Part shown: positions 31,001-43,381 of the stretch, piece by piece | Layout of the letters: each line of letters opens with the position of its first letter | Numbering within the stretch: the stretch's first letter is position 1 | Source of the DNA: Brevipalpus yothersi | Taxonomy: Eukaryota > Arthropoda > Arachnida > Trombidiformes > Tenuipalpidae | DNA: 64,000 nt | Direction of reading: 5' to 3' | Assembly: GCA_003956705.1 (NCBI GenBank) | Contig: QZCP01000034.1 | Coordinates: 1-64,000 of the forward strand | Notes under the pieces: generated by a model | What the model was told of the DNA's origin: nothing | Databases searched by the model: none | The model's input: the letters and a program-made list of their open reading frames with translations, nothing else | Translations under genes and position numbers: made by a program

Positions 31001-34000
31001 GTTTTCTTCGAGATTATCATCATTTTGAGCTGAAAGCTGAGGAACTTGAATCTTGGCAAAAGCAAACAGAATCATTTTTGAAATCTGATTTGAGAATTTC
31101 AACTGAAGAACGAATTCTTCGGGAAGAGATGGTCAAAGTTGAATCTATCCTGAAAGACATGAAAAGCAAAGAGGTTGAATTTGAGAAGCTGATTGATATG
31201 TCTCGCGATGTATCCAAGCAAGCTATATCATCTGATTCATTTGAATGCAAACAAATCAATTCAAGGCTTGATGAGATCGAGAAACGATGGGTTGATATTC
31301 GAAAAAGTTGTGAACAGCGAAAATCTAGACTCGAAAAAGGTATGACCGAATGTAAAAGGATCACATCACAACTCACTAAATTCAGCTCATGGATGGACAA
31401 TATGGAAGTTGAAGTATCTAATTTGCAAGATATTGTGTGTGAAAAATTAGCCGTTGAGAAGCAAATGAGTGAAGTACGAAAAATTATGCATGAAATTTCA
31501 GATCATTCCGATGAATATCGTAAAGTGTCCGAAATATCACTCTCATGCTTCGATGTTGGAGTCAATCAAGCTCGAGAAGAAATTAATACCCTCAAAAAAC
31601 GATGGGAATCATTGAACAAATCAGTTGATCAACGATACCGTCAATTGGATCAAGTATCTCATAAGTTGACCGATTATGAGGAGATGCTACGAGAAACTCG
31701 TGCAATTGTAGCCCGTTTTGAGGAGAAAATTGATTCAACTGATGTGATGAAAAGTGTCCATGTTGAAAGTAAAATGGTTGATAAAGCCAAATCATTGATC
31801 GATGAATCGGAATCGATCAATCGAAAGCTAGATCGAACACATGAGAAGGCCACAAGTGTTGCCAAAGAGGTGAAACATGGATCTGAGCGGATAATGGAAG
31901 AGATTGAATCGTTGACCAGTCATTTTGAATCTGTGGTGAAAAATTTGAAATCTCGTTACTCTGAGATGAAATCTGTTCTCAACACTGTCCAACAGTTCAT
32001 GGATCGAGCTGAATCATTCCAGCGACGTGTTGCCAAAGAGGAAGCTATTGTTTCCAGCTTATCTTCAATAGCTAGTGATGTCCACAGTTTAGAGCAACAA
32101 ACTCGAGAACTGAATGATTTGATTGAAGAATCCACCAAAATGACCAAAAGTGCTGTTGATCTTCGATCATCAATTGAACAGGAATCCACTAAATTCAGCA
32201 AATCATTTGAAACATCATTCCGACAAATAATTCATATGATTGAATCGTCACAAACACGACATGAGACAAGCAGTAAAGTGTTGAATGAACGAAAAATTAA
32301 AATTGAGCAGGCTTTGAAAGAAGCTCGAGAATATGAACAAGAACTTCAAGAATTTGAACAATGGCTATCATCAAGTGAACGGGAAATATCAAAGCTTGAA
32401 GAGGCTAGTTTTCTAGCCGAAAATATTGAAAAACAAATGGAAGAGACTCGAAAATTCCAAGAAAAAATTGATACCAGATCGACAAAATTGTCAGAACTTG
32501 AGCGAAGAGCTCCCAAACAAGATAAAGAACTGTTGATCACCATCAGACATCGAATCAATAAATTGTCATCAAAATGTACGGAACGATCGAAAGCATTGGA
32601 TCGAAACTTGAAGCAAGCCAGAGAATTCTTGGACAAATGGTCAAGTATGATGGATTGGTTATCCCAAGCTGAATCCATAATCGAATCAAATCAAACAATC
32701 GGTGGTGATACTTCGAAAATCAGCTCCATGTTGGCTGAAATTCGAAGCTTAAGTCGTGAGTTCGATAGCCGTCATTCCCAATATGAGAGTGTTTCGAAGA
32801 TGGGTCGAAGTTTGAAAGACAAAAGTCCTCGATCTGATGCACCAGTATTCCAGAAAATGTTGGATGAACTTCGTACTCGATGGACAACAGCCCTGGACTC
32901 GTGTAATGAAACCCAAAAGAGACTTGAAAAAGCTCGCAATTCAAGTGAAAAATTCCAAAAATCAATTGAACGTCTCAAAGAATGGATTTCCCGCTGCAAT
33001 ATATCCACAGATCACTTGCATGGTGATGTTGAAACAGTGCAGCGACTCATCAAGGAGCATTCAAATTTCCATCATGAATTGAAACAAAAAACGTCAACTT
33101 TTGAGAGCGTTAAAGTTGCATCTGAAGAGCTGATGAGCTCTGTTTCGCTGGAGGAAACCAAATCGATTCGTGCTGAGGTGACTGAATTGGAACAAAAATT
33201 CAAACAATTCAATCAGCTAGCCAAATCAAAGGATCGAAAATTGGATGAAGCTCTACGAAAAGCTGAACAATTCAAATTGGATACAAATCGTATGATGGAA
33301 TGGCTAAGTGATATGGAAACATCAATCGCTCGTATGGACTCAGTTACGATGGACAAAGTGGCCATTGAGAGACATCTAAGTGAACTTGATAAGTATTCCA
33401 AAGAGATGTCTCGTGAAGAAGTCAATCGTGATCGAGTGATTGCTGATGGTCAAAGTATACTACTTGATTGTCATCCTGATGCGGAGATTGTGATACGTCG
33501 ATCAATTAAGTTGATTGAAAATCGATGGCAAGAAGTTTCTGATAAATTGAATGCCAAAGAGAAGAAGCTGAGAGATGCTCTCAACAATATTATGAAAAAA
33601 TTAGATTCTCTGGAAGATCTGTTGAAATGGTTGAAGAAAATGGAAAAAGAGATGCGACTTTTGGACAGTAAACCAGTGCCCGATGATACTGGGCGGATTC
33701 AGGAACTTATTGATGAATTGATCACATTCAGAGATCAAGTGATGTCCAAAGAACGTGAGATGGACAATATTGTCCAGGAATATCGTATCGATGCCATTGG
33801 ACGTCGTTCTCATGCTCGTGGTGGCTTGACTCGTATTCGTGCTCGAGATGTTCAAGTTGAACAGATTGCCGATTCGAAAGCACAAGAGATAATTGAAAGA
33901 TGGCAAAATATTCTTCGATTGATTGATGATCGAATGCGTCGTCTTAGAGATCAGCAAGATTATTACATGGAATTGGAAAAATTGAGAGATTTTGATTTCA

Positions 34001-35070
34001 ATGAGTGGAGACAGCGTTTCCTAGAATGGATGAATCAACGGAAAGCCAAGCTGATGGACTTTTATCGAAAGTTGGATGCTGATCATGATAATTTGGTAAA
34101 CTATGAGGATTTCATTGTTGGATTCTTGAGATCAGGTTTTCCAACATCACGAGCTGAGATGCAAAAAGTTGTCACCGTTTTTGATCGCAATAAGGATTCC
34201 CATGTTGACAATAAGGAATGGATTGATACACTTCGTGACAAAACGGAAGCGGAAATAATCAAAGATGAAGTTCACAAGCAAGTGGCCAAGTGTCAATGTA
34301 TGAGTAAATACAAGGTGTATCAAGTAGAAGATCGCAAATATCGGGTATGTTCAAGTTTTTTCATGTCTCATCATTTGATCTTTGAAAAATTTTGTTGAAA
34401 ATCCATTATAATCACCAACTTTTGTTCCCAATATGCAGTTCGGAGAATCGCAAAAATTACGACTGGTTCGTATTTTACGAAGTACAGTTATGGTTCGAGT
34501 GGGTGGCGGATGGGTTTCTTTGGACGAATTTTTGCTCAAAAATGATCCATGTCGAGCCAAAGGAAGAACAAATGTTGAGCTTCGAGAGCCATTGGCAGAA
34601 GGTGTTAGTCAAAGTATCGCCACTTTCAGGCCAAAATCACCTTTCGTTTCCAATATTGGACCGATAACTAAGGTTTGCATTCTTGGTAACACATTGGATT
34701 AGATCATTCAATATTAATCAATTTTTTATCTTCTTTTTAATTGTTTCCATTAGATTCGTGAGAAAACTGAACGAAGTTTGCCAATGTCCCGAAGCTTCTC
34801 AAAAGAACGAGGAAGCAGTGATAGTTTAAATGGTGATCAAGGGACTAGACCTGCTAGTCGATTGACATTTGGAGGTAATGACCATTTGATAGGCTAATTA
34901 AGATAATTGTTCCATCTTTAAACTGATAAATTTTTACTCTCTTCTTAGTATCTGATGGACGAACAAGCGGTCGATCTAGTAGAGCAGATGATTTTACTGA
35001 TGACAGTTTGGACATGGATCAGCAACCCGAACGGAGACGCTATCGAAGCACATCAAGATCCAGGAAATGA
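28039..35070 (+). CDS. shot: spectraplakin (Short stop/MACF1/VAB-10 type), C-terminal part
   Basis: Spectraplakins crosslink actin and microtubules. Exons 28039-34344 (6306 nt), 34439-34672, 34754-34874 and 34949-35070 encode 2260 residues. The first exon is internal: it follows an ACACAG acceptor and opens with EAISNGKLNG. A Ser/Thr-rich, basic region comes first. Plakin repeats follow at about 28940-30290 (for example LSIEEALRRGIID and IPIDEAVSRGIID). About 11 spectrin repeats by eye span about 30350-33990. Two EF-hands lie near 34070-34113 and 34180-34222; the first has Asp at position 12. The zinc-binding GAS2 microtubule domain (AKCQCMSKYKVYQV..., VRVGGGWVSLDEFL) is split by an intron. 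The tail is Ser/Arg-rich. The CH-CH actin-binding and plakin domains are not found here. The polyA signal is at 35281. Family and exon ends are strong; the 5' structure is not. Confidence 0.92.
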
Positions 35071-35391
35071 AACTCATGAATATTGATGATTTTTTTCGAA
35101 AGAATATACACTTGAGCCGATCATTTCTCGAGTGCCAATACCAGTGGCTGATTACTTTCAAATTACAATACTTAAGAGCAGATTGAAGCTCGCTCATCTA
35201 TTTAACTAATCTAATCAAAACGAATCGAATCAAGAGATTCATATTTAAGGAAACAAAAATTAACACATTGCAATTTAATTAATAAATCGAGCAAATTGAT
35301 GAAGAGATCCAAAAATTTGCCTCAGACATTTCAATAGATTCCTCTATAACGTCCAACCAGAAGCATTTACACAATATTTCAGCAATTTTTT
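35071..35391. other. convergent 3' intergenic space
   Basis: About 320 nt separate the spectraplakin stop codon from the stop of the oppositely oriented cystinosin-like gene. It holds AATAAA on the + strand and ATTAAA on the minus strand (35274-35279), so the two transcripts end nearly back to back. Confidence 0.7.
35281..35286 (+). terminator. polyadenylation signal AATAAA, spectraplakin
   Basis: Canonical AATAAA 211 nt after the spectraplakin stop codon. Confidence 0.6.
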
Positions 35392-36920
35392 TCAAACAGT
35401 GTCAAGTTGAAATTTTTCTTCGATAGGTTTTTGCGGTGGCTCTGCGATTTGTTCTCGGGAAAAGTATACTGATGGTGCTTTAGTTGGGCCATGATTACGA
35501 TACAAGACGAAGTGTTGAATGATATAAATTGTACTGGATGTCATTGATATCAAGGAGAGGCCAAGTTTACCCAGATTTCCAGTGATCGGATGCCAGCATC
35601 CTATATAGATATTAGAAAAACAATACATGTAAAATAAGTGAACAAATCGAATCAGTTTCACTAGTTCATAAGTGCGAAGATTGATTATCCAGTGATGGGC
35701 TTCAATCAAAGGGCAAACATCGCTGGCGTTATTTTTTAGATTATTATTATTATTAGCAATAAATAAATTCTGATGGAAACTTGACTGAGAAAACATGCGA
35801 ATCATTTTTTCATGGGTAATAACTAATCAAATAAGGAGATTGATTTTTGTCATTTTGCTCTCACCACCTACTCATTCTGCTAATTTATCAAGTAAAGTCG
35901 AGATTTTTCAAACTGATTTATCGTTAAATTATCACTCAATACCAATTTTCTCGTTGATTTTTATAACTTATTCTCTGAAAATATTGTTTCACTTCAACCT
36001 ACCATCCTTATAAGCTGCCAAGCCCATTTGAACAGCACTCAAAGTACTTCCTGATATATCGAGAAAAACACCAACAATGCTCCATCCTTCCGTTGATTTT
36101 CGCTTATAATTGTGCCAAATCTATGGGAAAATGTTAGAAAGATCGGAAAAATTCGAAATAATTTGAAATATAAGATAATAAAATCGAAAACGAAATGCGT
36201 TAGAAGCTATCTGAAACTTCAACAATTCCTTTGTTAGGGTGTATATTTTTCAAGCTCTTCAGTAACTGTGTATGAATTTTAGCTTCGGGAAGCACTTAAT
36301 TTAGTTACCTGAGGAATAGCTTTAGTTAATGTTATCACAATTTTCACTGCTGCCAAATAATGAGTGATCGAAAGTAATGGTAGCCACTTGATTGAGACTA
36401 GAGATCCGATAAAACTGGCACCAAGAGCAAGGAGGAAGACAAAAATTTTCACTAAAACGCTGACTTTTTGATCACCACGTTCATATATTAAACTTTGGAC
36501 AGCCATCAATAGATTGATGATCAAATTATGTACAGAATAGCAAACATCATTCAAGTAAACGGGTAAAGTTGTATGTGGATGCTCTTCATGATAGGCATCA
36601 TCAAAAATCGGCACAAAGTAGAAGAGAATATTGTAAATCGAATAACTCAAGTGACCCTGAATATTGAGACACAGATAATTTAGACTGAATCCAGCGACGC
36701 TTTTGGCACGATAATTCGTAATTAATTGAGGATAACTCGCTATAATCCATAGCAAAAAATAGATCCATCCTGTGGTCACAATGAAAAAATCTAAAATTCT
36801 ATCCCGATCAGTCGGAATCTGGGTAATTTCGTCTGGGGCCAACAAAATTGACCTGGAGATCAATAATTCTGGAGAACTGAGATCACTATAAAAATCGGTG
36901 AAGGAATAATTTTTAATCAT
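35392..36920 (-). CDS. CTNS: cystinosin-like lysosomal cystine/H+ transporter, copy B
   Basis: Exons 36309-36920, 36003-36120 and 35392-35600 encode 312 residues. Cystinosin exports cystine from lysosomes with protons through a seven-helix PQ-loop fold. Both PQ motifs are present: SYPQLITNYRAKSVAG in exon 1, and IPQ joined across the first intron to IWHNYKRKSTEGWS. The proton-coupling aspartates of human cystinosin have counterparts in YLNDVCY and FLDISGS. YERGDQ and the C-terminal IQHFVLYR also match the family. The protein lacks the long glycosylated luminal N-terminus and the C-terminal GYDQL sorting signal of human CTNS, so lysosomal targeting would use another signal. It lies just downstream of its paralogue in the same orientation. 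Substrate is inferred from family. Confidence 0.9.
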
Positions 36921-37641
36921 AGTGTGGTGGCAAAATATCCAACTCGAACCAGAACAATATACTGACTGAGAAAACTTTACTTACACAGGTAAAGAGTTGT
37001 CTGAACATTGCATGAACCCTGAGCTTCTGGATTAAAACCGCCCCATTATGGTATGCTATTATTGCTATTATAAAAATAATCTAGATTATCATGCATGCAG
37101 ATTGATAGAATGAATTAATAAGAATAGATATAAATCTGTGAGCATTTCGAGTGAAAACACACTTATCTAACAAACTTGCTTTACACTTGGCAAAAGCGAA
37201 AAGTTTAGCTTTATTGTCATAGTCAATGCAAGGTTTGGAAACTTTTCAAAGCCATCAAAAAAATGATAGAACCCATCATGAACATTAATGATAGATTCAG
37301 AATCGATACTAACCATCTCAATCTATATTCCTTGAGTTGTTTTCCAATTGCCAATCGATTCGATGCAAGAATCACACCTCAAGAAAATATCAGTAGCATG
37401 GAATGAGAAATTGATAATCAATCTCATCGCTTTGAAGCTCTTCTACTTCTAAATGATTGAGCTGAAAATTTTGTCAATTACGAATTGATTCTAAGCAAAA
37501 AATATTGATGCATTCAGCGCTTAGAAGAGAAGATTTGTGTAAATGAAAAAATTGATTTGATGAGAAACTCTTGTAAAAATATGATTTAATTAGGAAAATT
37601 AACAAAATGTTAAGCATTACATGCTTAATCGAGATCAGAGA
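36921..37641. other. space between the two cystinosin-like genes
   Basis: About 720 nt of AT-rich sequence between the start codon of copy B and the stop codon of copy A. A minus-strand ATTAAA at 37585-37590 lies about 52 nt past the copy A stop. Copy B must have its promoter here unless the two are co-transcribed. No repeat is seen. Confidence 0.6.
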
Positions 37642-39070
37642 CTAGCTTTCATCATGCGAGTTTGGTGTTTCATTGTTATTATTATTATTATTATTATCAT
37701 CGCTTTTGTGACTCAATTTTTGCTTTTCAGGATCATCAAAGTCAGTCTGAATCGAAGAAATAGAAGGTGAGCGAACTGGATTGCTTCCAGGGTATAGTAA
37801 GTAGTGTTGAACCATAAAAATTAGGTTAAAAAACATTGACACAAGACCCAGGCCAAGTTTACCAAAGTTACCAACAAGAGAGCTCCAATCATCTACATTA
37901 TTTTATGAATAAATGTATCGAAAAAAACTCATGGTTACAAAAAAATATGTCATATGTATGTATACATGTTCATTATTTTGTTATCTCACCATCCTTGAAT
38001 GCTGCTAAGGCCATTTGAACTATACTCAAGATGCTTCCCACCATGTCAAGGTTAACTGCCAAAATACTCCATCCTATTGTTGACTGTCTACAATAATTGT
38101 AATAAACCTGATAGAGAAAGAGAGAGAAAGAGAGAGAAGTTTGAAAAGAATTAGAAATTATCTCAAGATTAGAGTGACAACAAATCTCATTCATGCTAAA
38201 GTCTATGTTATTGCTTATCAAAAATGCCAAGTGTTTTGTAAACAGTAAACTTCACTATACAAAGCTTTCTCTCTCTGTTCATGTCTGACTCATGCTCGAA
38301 GAATAATGTTGGTCACAATCAATAGTTTCAATAATTATTCTCCATGAAACATCAGCTGAGAGAGAAAATGATAAATTCGCGGTTCCATGGATCCATGTTC
38401 AACACGCTATACTCTTGTACATGTTGTAGCTTGGAACACCATTTACCTGGGGCGTACATTTGATTACCGTGATGATAATCTTGATGGAACCAAAAAAGTC
38501 AACAAATGATAATAATTGAAAACTATTTAGACACGTTAATATACCGAGAAAAATTGCACACAATCCCAGTGAACATAGGAAAATTAAAACCACAATGTTC
38601 ACTGTTTGGTCACCACGTTCAAATATCAGACATTGCAATCCGATTAGCAAATTAATAATCAAACTGTGTACGGCGAAGCCAACATCATTCAAATAAACCG
38701 GTAAAGTGCTGTTGGGATGTTTCTTCTGGTATGCTTCACCAACTATTGGCACGAAATAAAAACAAACATTATAAATACTGTAACTCAAGTGGCCAGCGAT
38801 GTTGAGAAGGAGAAAATTTAAACTTAAGCCCGCTACACTTCGTAGACGATGATTTACAATCAATTGTGGATAACTACTGATAATCCATGAGATCACATAT
38901 GTCCATCCTGTGATGGATATAAGAATTTCCAGAGCATCATTTTGACTGTTGAATACTTTCATAGATACACATGCAAAATAGTGGAACACATGGTTGATCG
39001 ATAGTCCTGATGGACAGTGATCATCATTATCATAGCTATTTTCTTGGGAAGCCTGTGTAAAATTGTTCAT
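37642..39070 (-). CDS. CTNS: cystinosin-like lysosomal cystine/H+ transporter, copy A
   Basis: Exons 38447-39070, 37990-38107 and 37642-37892 encode 330 residues. The PQ motifs are SYPQLIVNHRLRSVAG and TPQ joined across the intron to VYYNYCRQSTIGWS. Transport aspartates are kept in YLNDVGF and NLDMVGS. The middle exon is 118 nt, exactly as in copy B, and intron phases match (0, then 1), so the pair arose by duplication after the introns were in place. In the second PQ loop the usual KSTEGWS is changed to QSTIGWS. The tail ends in an Asn run from an ATT/AAT repeat (about 37677-37699) followed by ETPNSHDES. An in-frame Met opens exon 1, with no sign of a cleaved signal peptide. Confidence 0.9.
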
Positions 39071-40533
39071 GATTGTCGGTTTTTTTTCGGACGATTGTGG
39101 GAAGCTTTTACAACCACTAATAAAAGCTAGGCAACCCTGATCATGATGATGAATGTAATTCCAAGGTTAAAGTCATGGCTTCATAGCATAAGCTAGGAGA
39201 GAGAGAGATAGTAATCTTTCTGCATTACTCTGATGAAATGGATGGTAGATGCATGGAAAATTTGGTTACTCTTCTGCCGAACAATAGAATCATTTTAATT
39301 GGGAAACTATTTATCAGATAAGTTCAGCCATCGAATGAATCGAATAAGTGTTCTGAATCAAATTATATTCTGAAAGAACTGTCCATCAAAATCGATCCAA
39401 ATCGCCCAGAAAAAAACTTGCTTGTACTTATTTAAAGGTTGATGAGCAGTTCATCGAAATGCAGAAAATTGATAAAAAAAAACTTATCTTCTCTTCTTCT
39501 CATTCCACTCCACATCACATATCTAAATGATTTTTGCACACTTTAAACATTTACAGAAGCCTTGCCTTCTATGTATGTGCAGATACTCAATCTCTATTAA
39601 AAAGAGAGACAGAGTGAATCTATGAATCTCACTTGAACGAGACATTATCCAAGGCATTAACCTTATTTACGTAAATATAGTATGAACCTTCAAACTCTTT
39701 TTGTATTTCATGCATCAAGTTCTGTCTGTTGTGAGCAATAAGTTACTGACACCAAAAGGAAGCATCAACTTCACCATACAAAGCTTTTTCTCTCTTGCTC
39801 TCTCTCTCTCTCCCTCTTTCTTCCACTTCACAGATAAAAAGAGCTTTCAATCATCAAAGCCATCCTTTTTTTCTGTACCTAAATAATCTTCTATCTCTCT
39901 TCCAATTCTTATGCAAATAACATTAGTAATCTAGGTATAACGCCTTAAGCGAGAAAAAAAGGAAAGAAAAAATTCTCTCCCACTTTGACATGTGACATTT
40001 TCGTTGTAACGAAATTAGAACTCAACTTTGAACGTTCAACGATCGATCGAAAAAATGACGCAACACTCAAACTTTTCCTAGTGACATCTGGTGGCTAAGC
40101 AGTCCTCATGGAATCTTGCTTCACTTGTTAAGTGAAAAAATTCATTTCAATTGTATTTGATCAACTGAAATCGTCTTATTGTGATCATTTGTTTAATTAT
40201 TTTGAGATTGTTTTTTGCTAAATTGTTTTTCTTTTTCTACCAATTTTTTTCAATTTCTTGTCATCTTATTTTGCATACATGCTTATACTTAATGTCCACT
40301 CACTTGGGTGAAGGAATGTTGTTGTGATCTCTCTCTGCTGTCCACACATCTGTTTATCATTTTATCCTGGTTGCCTTCAGTGTTTGCAATCACTTTTGGT
40401 ATTGAGAGGAGGAAAAAAATATTATTATCATCTCTGTTAATTAAGGTGTGTGTGTTGGCTTGGTGAAGTGTAATATTTTGGTTAGATTGGATAAAGAAAA
40501 ACACGTCTTATTGCGATTCGCAGTGATGTTGGA
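39071..40533. other. divergent promoter region, cystinosin-like A and PI4K2
   Basis: About 1.46 kb separates divergent starts at 39070 (-) and 40534 (+). It contains a CTCF-like motif at 40080 and a few short CT tracts. No coding frame is evident. Confidence 0.6.
40080..40095 (+). promoter_or_regulatory. CTCF-like motif upstream of PI4K2
   Basis: AGTGACATCTGGTGGC matches the animal CTCF core AGYGCCMYCTGGTGGC at most positions. It lies about 440 nt upstream of the PI4K2 start codon. Related copies are at 9576 and 51318. Confidence 0.5.
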
Positions 40534-43381
40534 ATGATGAATGATTCAGGAGACTCAAAAGATGAGATCGGTGTATTGGAAAATCATACTGTAGACGCAT
40601 CAATACTACTAAGCTCGCCGCCTCCACCTCCACCATCATCAACATCATCTCTGCCGCCCTCAACAAATCATCATCAGCATCACCATCAACAGAAAGAAGA
40701 ATCTCCTTCCACCAGTCTGGAGGAGAGCAGCAGTTTAGCAAGTGAACATTTTGATTACGATGTCAACCAGGGTGATGATGCCAATCTACCTGATGTTACT
40801 GTGATTAAATCTAAGCCACCGTCAATCTGTTCCCAGCAAAGTGAACGTGAATCACAGCCACTGCTTAAAAGAATGGAACCTGATCTAATATCGATCAGTA
40901 ATGTGTTCCAAGATGATCCAGAGTTCACAGCTTTGGTACGAGAAGCTGAGGTTGCCATTGAACACGCGATCTATCCTGAACGTATTTCAAAAGGGTCTAG
41001 TGGAAGTTATTTTGTTCGTGATTCCGAATTGGTAAGTTGATAAATTCCATCAGATTCATTAATGTGTTCATACTCAATGAATGAGACCTTGGGGTTCATC
41101 AGTTATGATGGAATGCTATTCTAGCTGAAAACTTAATAATAAGTTTTTTTTTCTTCTCTTCTCTTTTCTTGCTTCCTTATTGCTTCTCAGCGAAGAATTG
41201 GAGTTTTCAAACCAAAAGATGAGGAACCATATGGCCGTTTGAATCCCAAATGGACCAAATGGATGCATAAACTTTGTTGTCCCTGTTGTTTTGGTCGTAG
41301 CTGTCTTGTTCCCAATCAAGGATATCTTTCCGAGGCTGGAGCTTCCATAGTTGATCAGAAGCTTCAATTGAATATTGTTCCAAAAACTAGAGTGAGTCTA
41401 TTTTTGCTTGCTTATCATCATTTTTATACTGATAAAGAGTGAGAGAGAGAGGCGAAGAAGCATCTTCAGCCCACATACAGTGTAAGAGCTCTTGATAAAG
41501 GAAAGGAGAATATTTATCCTCGTATTATTCAGACCTCATCATCTAGTCATGTAGCCAAGCCCTGATCAGATAGAAAAGAGAAATAATATACCAACGTCAA
41601 ACTCATATCCGCTCTGAATAATAATACAATCAATCTCTTTTCTTTAGACTCATATTTTTAGTTGACTCACCATCTTTTAGTGAAGCTTGTTATTTATGCT
41701 TGTCTCATGCATAGCGATTACTCATGTATCCAATTGCATACTTAATCTATTCTCATTTTCATTGAACACTCAGGTTATTAAGTTGGCTAGCAAAACTTTC
41801 AATTACAACGCTATCGATAGAGCGAAGTCTAAGACAAAACGAAATCTCTCTGAAAGGTTTCCCAATGTTGGTCGACGCTTCAATAGGATTGGCCTTCCAT
41901 CCAAGGTATTGTTATTTTCATTCTATTTTCATTCATGAATCAGTGTCTATAATTCTGTTGTTCTTGGTGACAAACTTTCAGGTTGGATCGTTTCAAACAT
42001 ATGTTAATAGTTACGATGATGCTTCGGCAGTACTGAGGCTGTTCATGGACAATCCTCCATCTGAAGATGTTCAACGAGAATTTCAACTTCAATTCGAGAG
42101 ATTAGTTGTTCTAGATTACATTATCAGAAACACAGATCGAAATCATGATAATTGGTTGATCAAGTACAATAAAGATGAACCGAAAAAGAATGCAGAATCA
42201 TGGAATCAAAACCAAAAGAAAGAACCTCGAGTCAAAATAGCTGCTATTGATAATGGATTAGCTTTTCCTTTCAAACATCCAGATGAATGGAGAGCATGTA
42301 AGAAGAATTACATCTATTTGTTGTTAACTTGTATATTGAGCTCTCTCTCTCCTTCGTTTTCAAGATCCATATCATTGGGCTTGGTTGCCCTATGCGAAAG
42401 TCCCATTTTCCAAAGAAATTATTGATCTAGTTCTTCCTCAGCTATCGGATATGAATTATGTTCAAGAACTCTGTGATGAACTGTATGAACTTTTCAAGGT
42501 AAAAGCTCAACTACTTGGATCTTTGTGATGTTGCTCACTTACCTTTCTTTCTCTCTCACACAAATATTCCAGACTGATCGAGGGTTTGATCGAAATTTAT
42601 TCGAAAAACAAATGTCTGTCATGCGAGGACAGGTAAGTATCCCTAACAGGGAGTTTTTCAAAGAAATTCTCATCTATTTCCTAGAATTAGCTCAACCTCA
42701 TCACATGATAAATTCATTGCTCTTTGAATACAGATAATTCATTGATCAAATAAGTATTATCAACTGATTTGCTTCCTGATTGGAATAATCTTAATTCTGA
42801 GTGATCACTCGATCTGCATATGTATTTATATTTGAAGCTATTCTGAAATTAGTTGGTATTGAAGGCTAAGTTTGGTTCTTATTTTCAGACACGAAATATT
42901 TAGAATGATTTTTGTGAGGAAGAAGAGAGACAGTTGTTTTTCTCATGATATCAATTTCGAGATAACATTTGCTCATATGTATCATGTTTTACTTTTCCAT
43001 CTCTCTATCTCTACAAGTTTGAGGCTTCAAAAGGATCATGTTCTTGACTTCGGATGCTATCTAGTTTGTTACACTACGCACAAAAAAACTGAAGAGACTC
43101 CAGATGAAGCTTCATTAGATTTCAAGAACATAGATTGTTATTCTGAGAGCTAAATCTTAAATATATTAATCTATATATATTTTATTTTAATCTTACAGGT
43201 ATTAAATCTCACTCAAGCCTTGAAGGAGGGTAAAAGTCCAGCCCAACTGGTCCAAATGCCGGCAGTTTTAGTAGAAAGAAGTCGTGAGGCAGCGCGAGGT
43301 GGTAGCAGCCGAATCCGAGTCATGACCGAACAATTCACTCAAAGCTTCCAAAATGGTCGACCATTCTTCTCATGGTGTTAA
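40534..43381 (+). CDS. PI4K2A: type II phosphatidylinositol 4-kinase
   Basis: Makes PI4P from phosphatidylinositol on Golgi and endosomal membranes. Exons 40534-41031, 41191-41391, 41774-41905, 41982-42297, 42365-42498, 42573-42632 and 43199-43381 encode 507 residues, near the usual 480. The N-terminus is low-complexity (Pro, Ser, His) and contains ESQPLL at about 106-111, like the ERQPLL AP-3 dileucine signal of human PI4K2A. Then come DDPEFTALVREAE, the nucleotide-binding SKGSSGSYF (152-160) with FKPKDEEPYG (172-181), the palmitoylated CCPCC (195-199), catalytic RNTDRNHDNW (326-335), the metal-binding IDNG (366-369) and HWAWLPYAKVPF. The C-terminus ends FTQSFQNGRPFFSWC. All splice junctions keep phase. 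It starts at the first of two adjacent ATGs. Confidence 0.95.
42633..43198 (+). other. last intron of the PI4K2 gene
   Basis: 566-nt GT-AG intron, the largest of this gene. A 93-codon open frame inside it shows no family resemblance and I treat it as chance. Confidence 0.8.
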
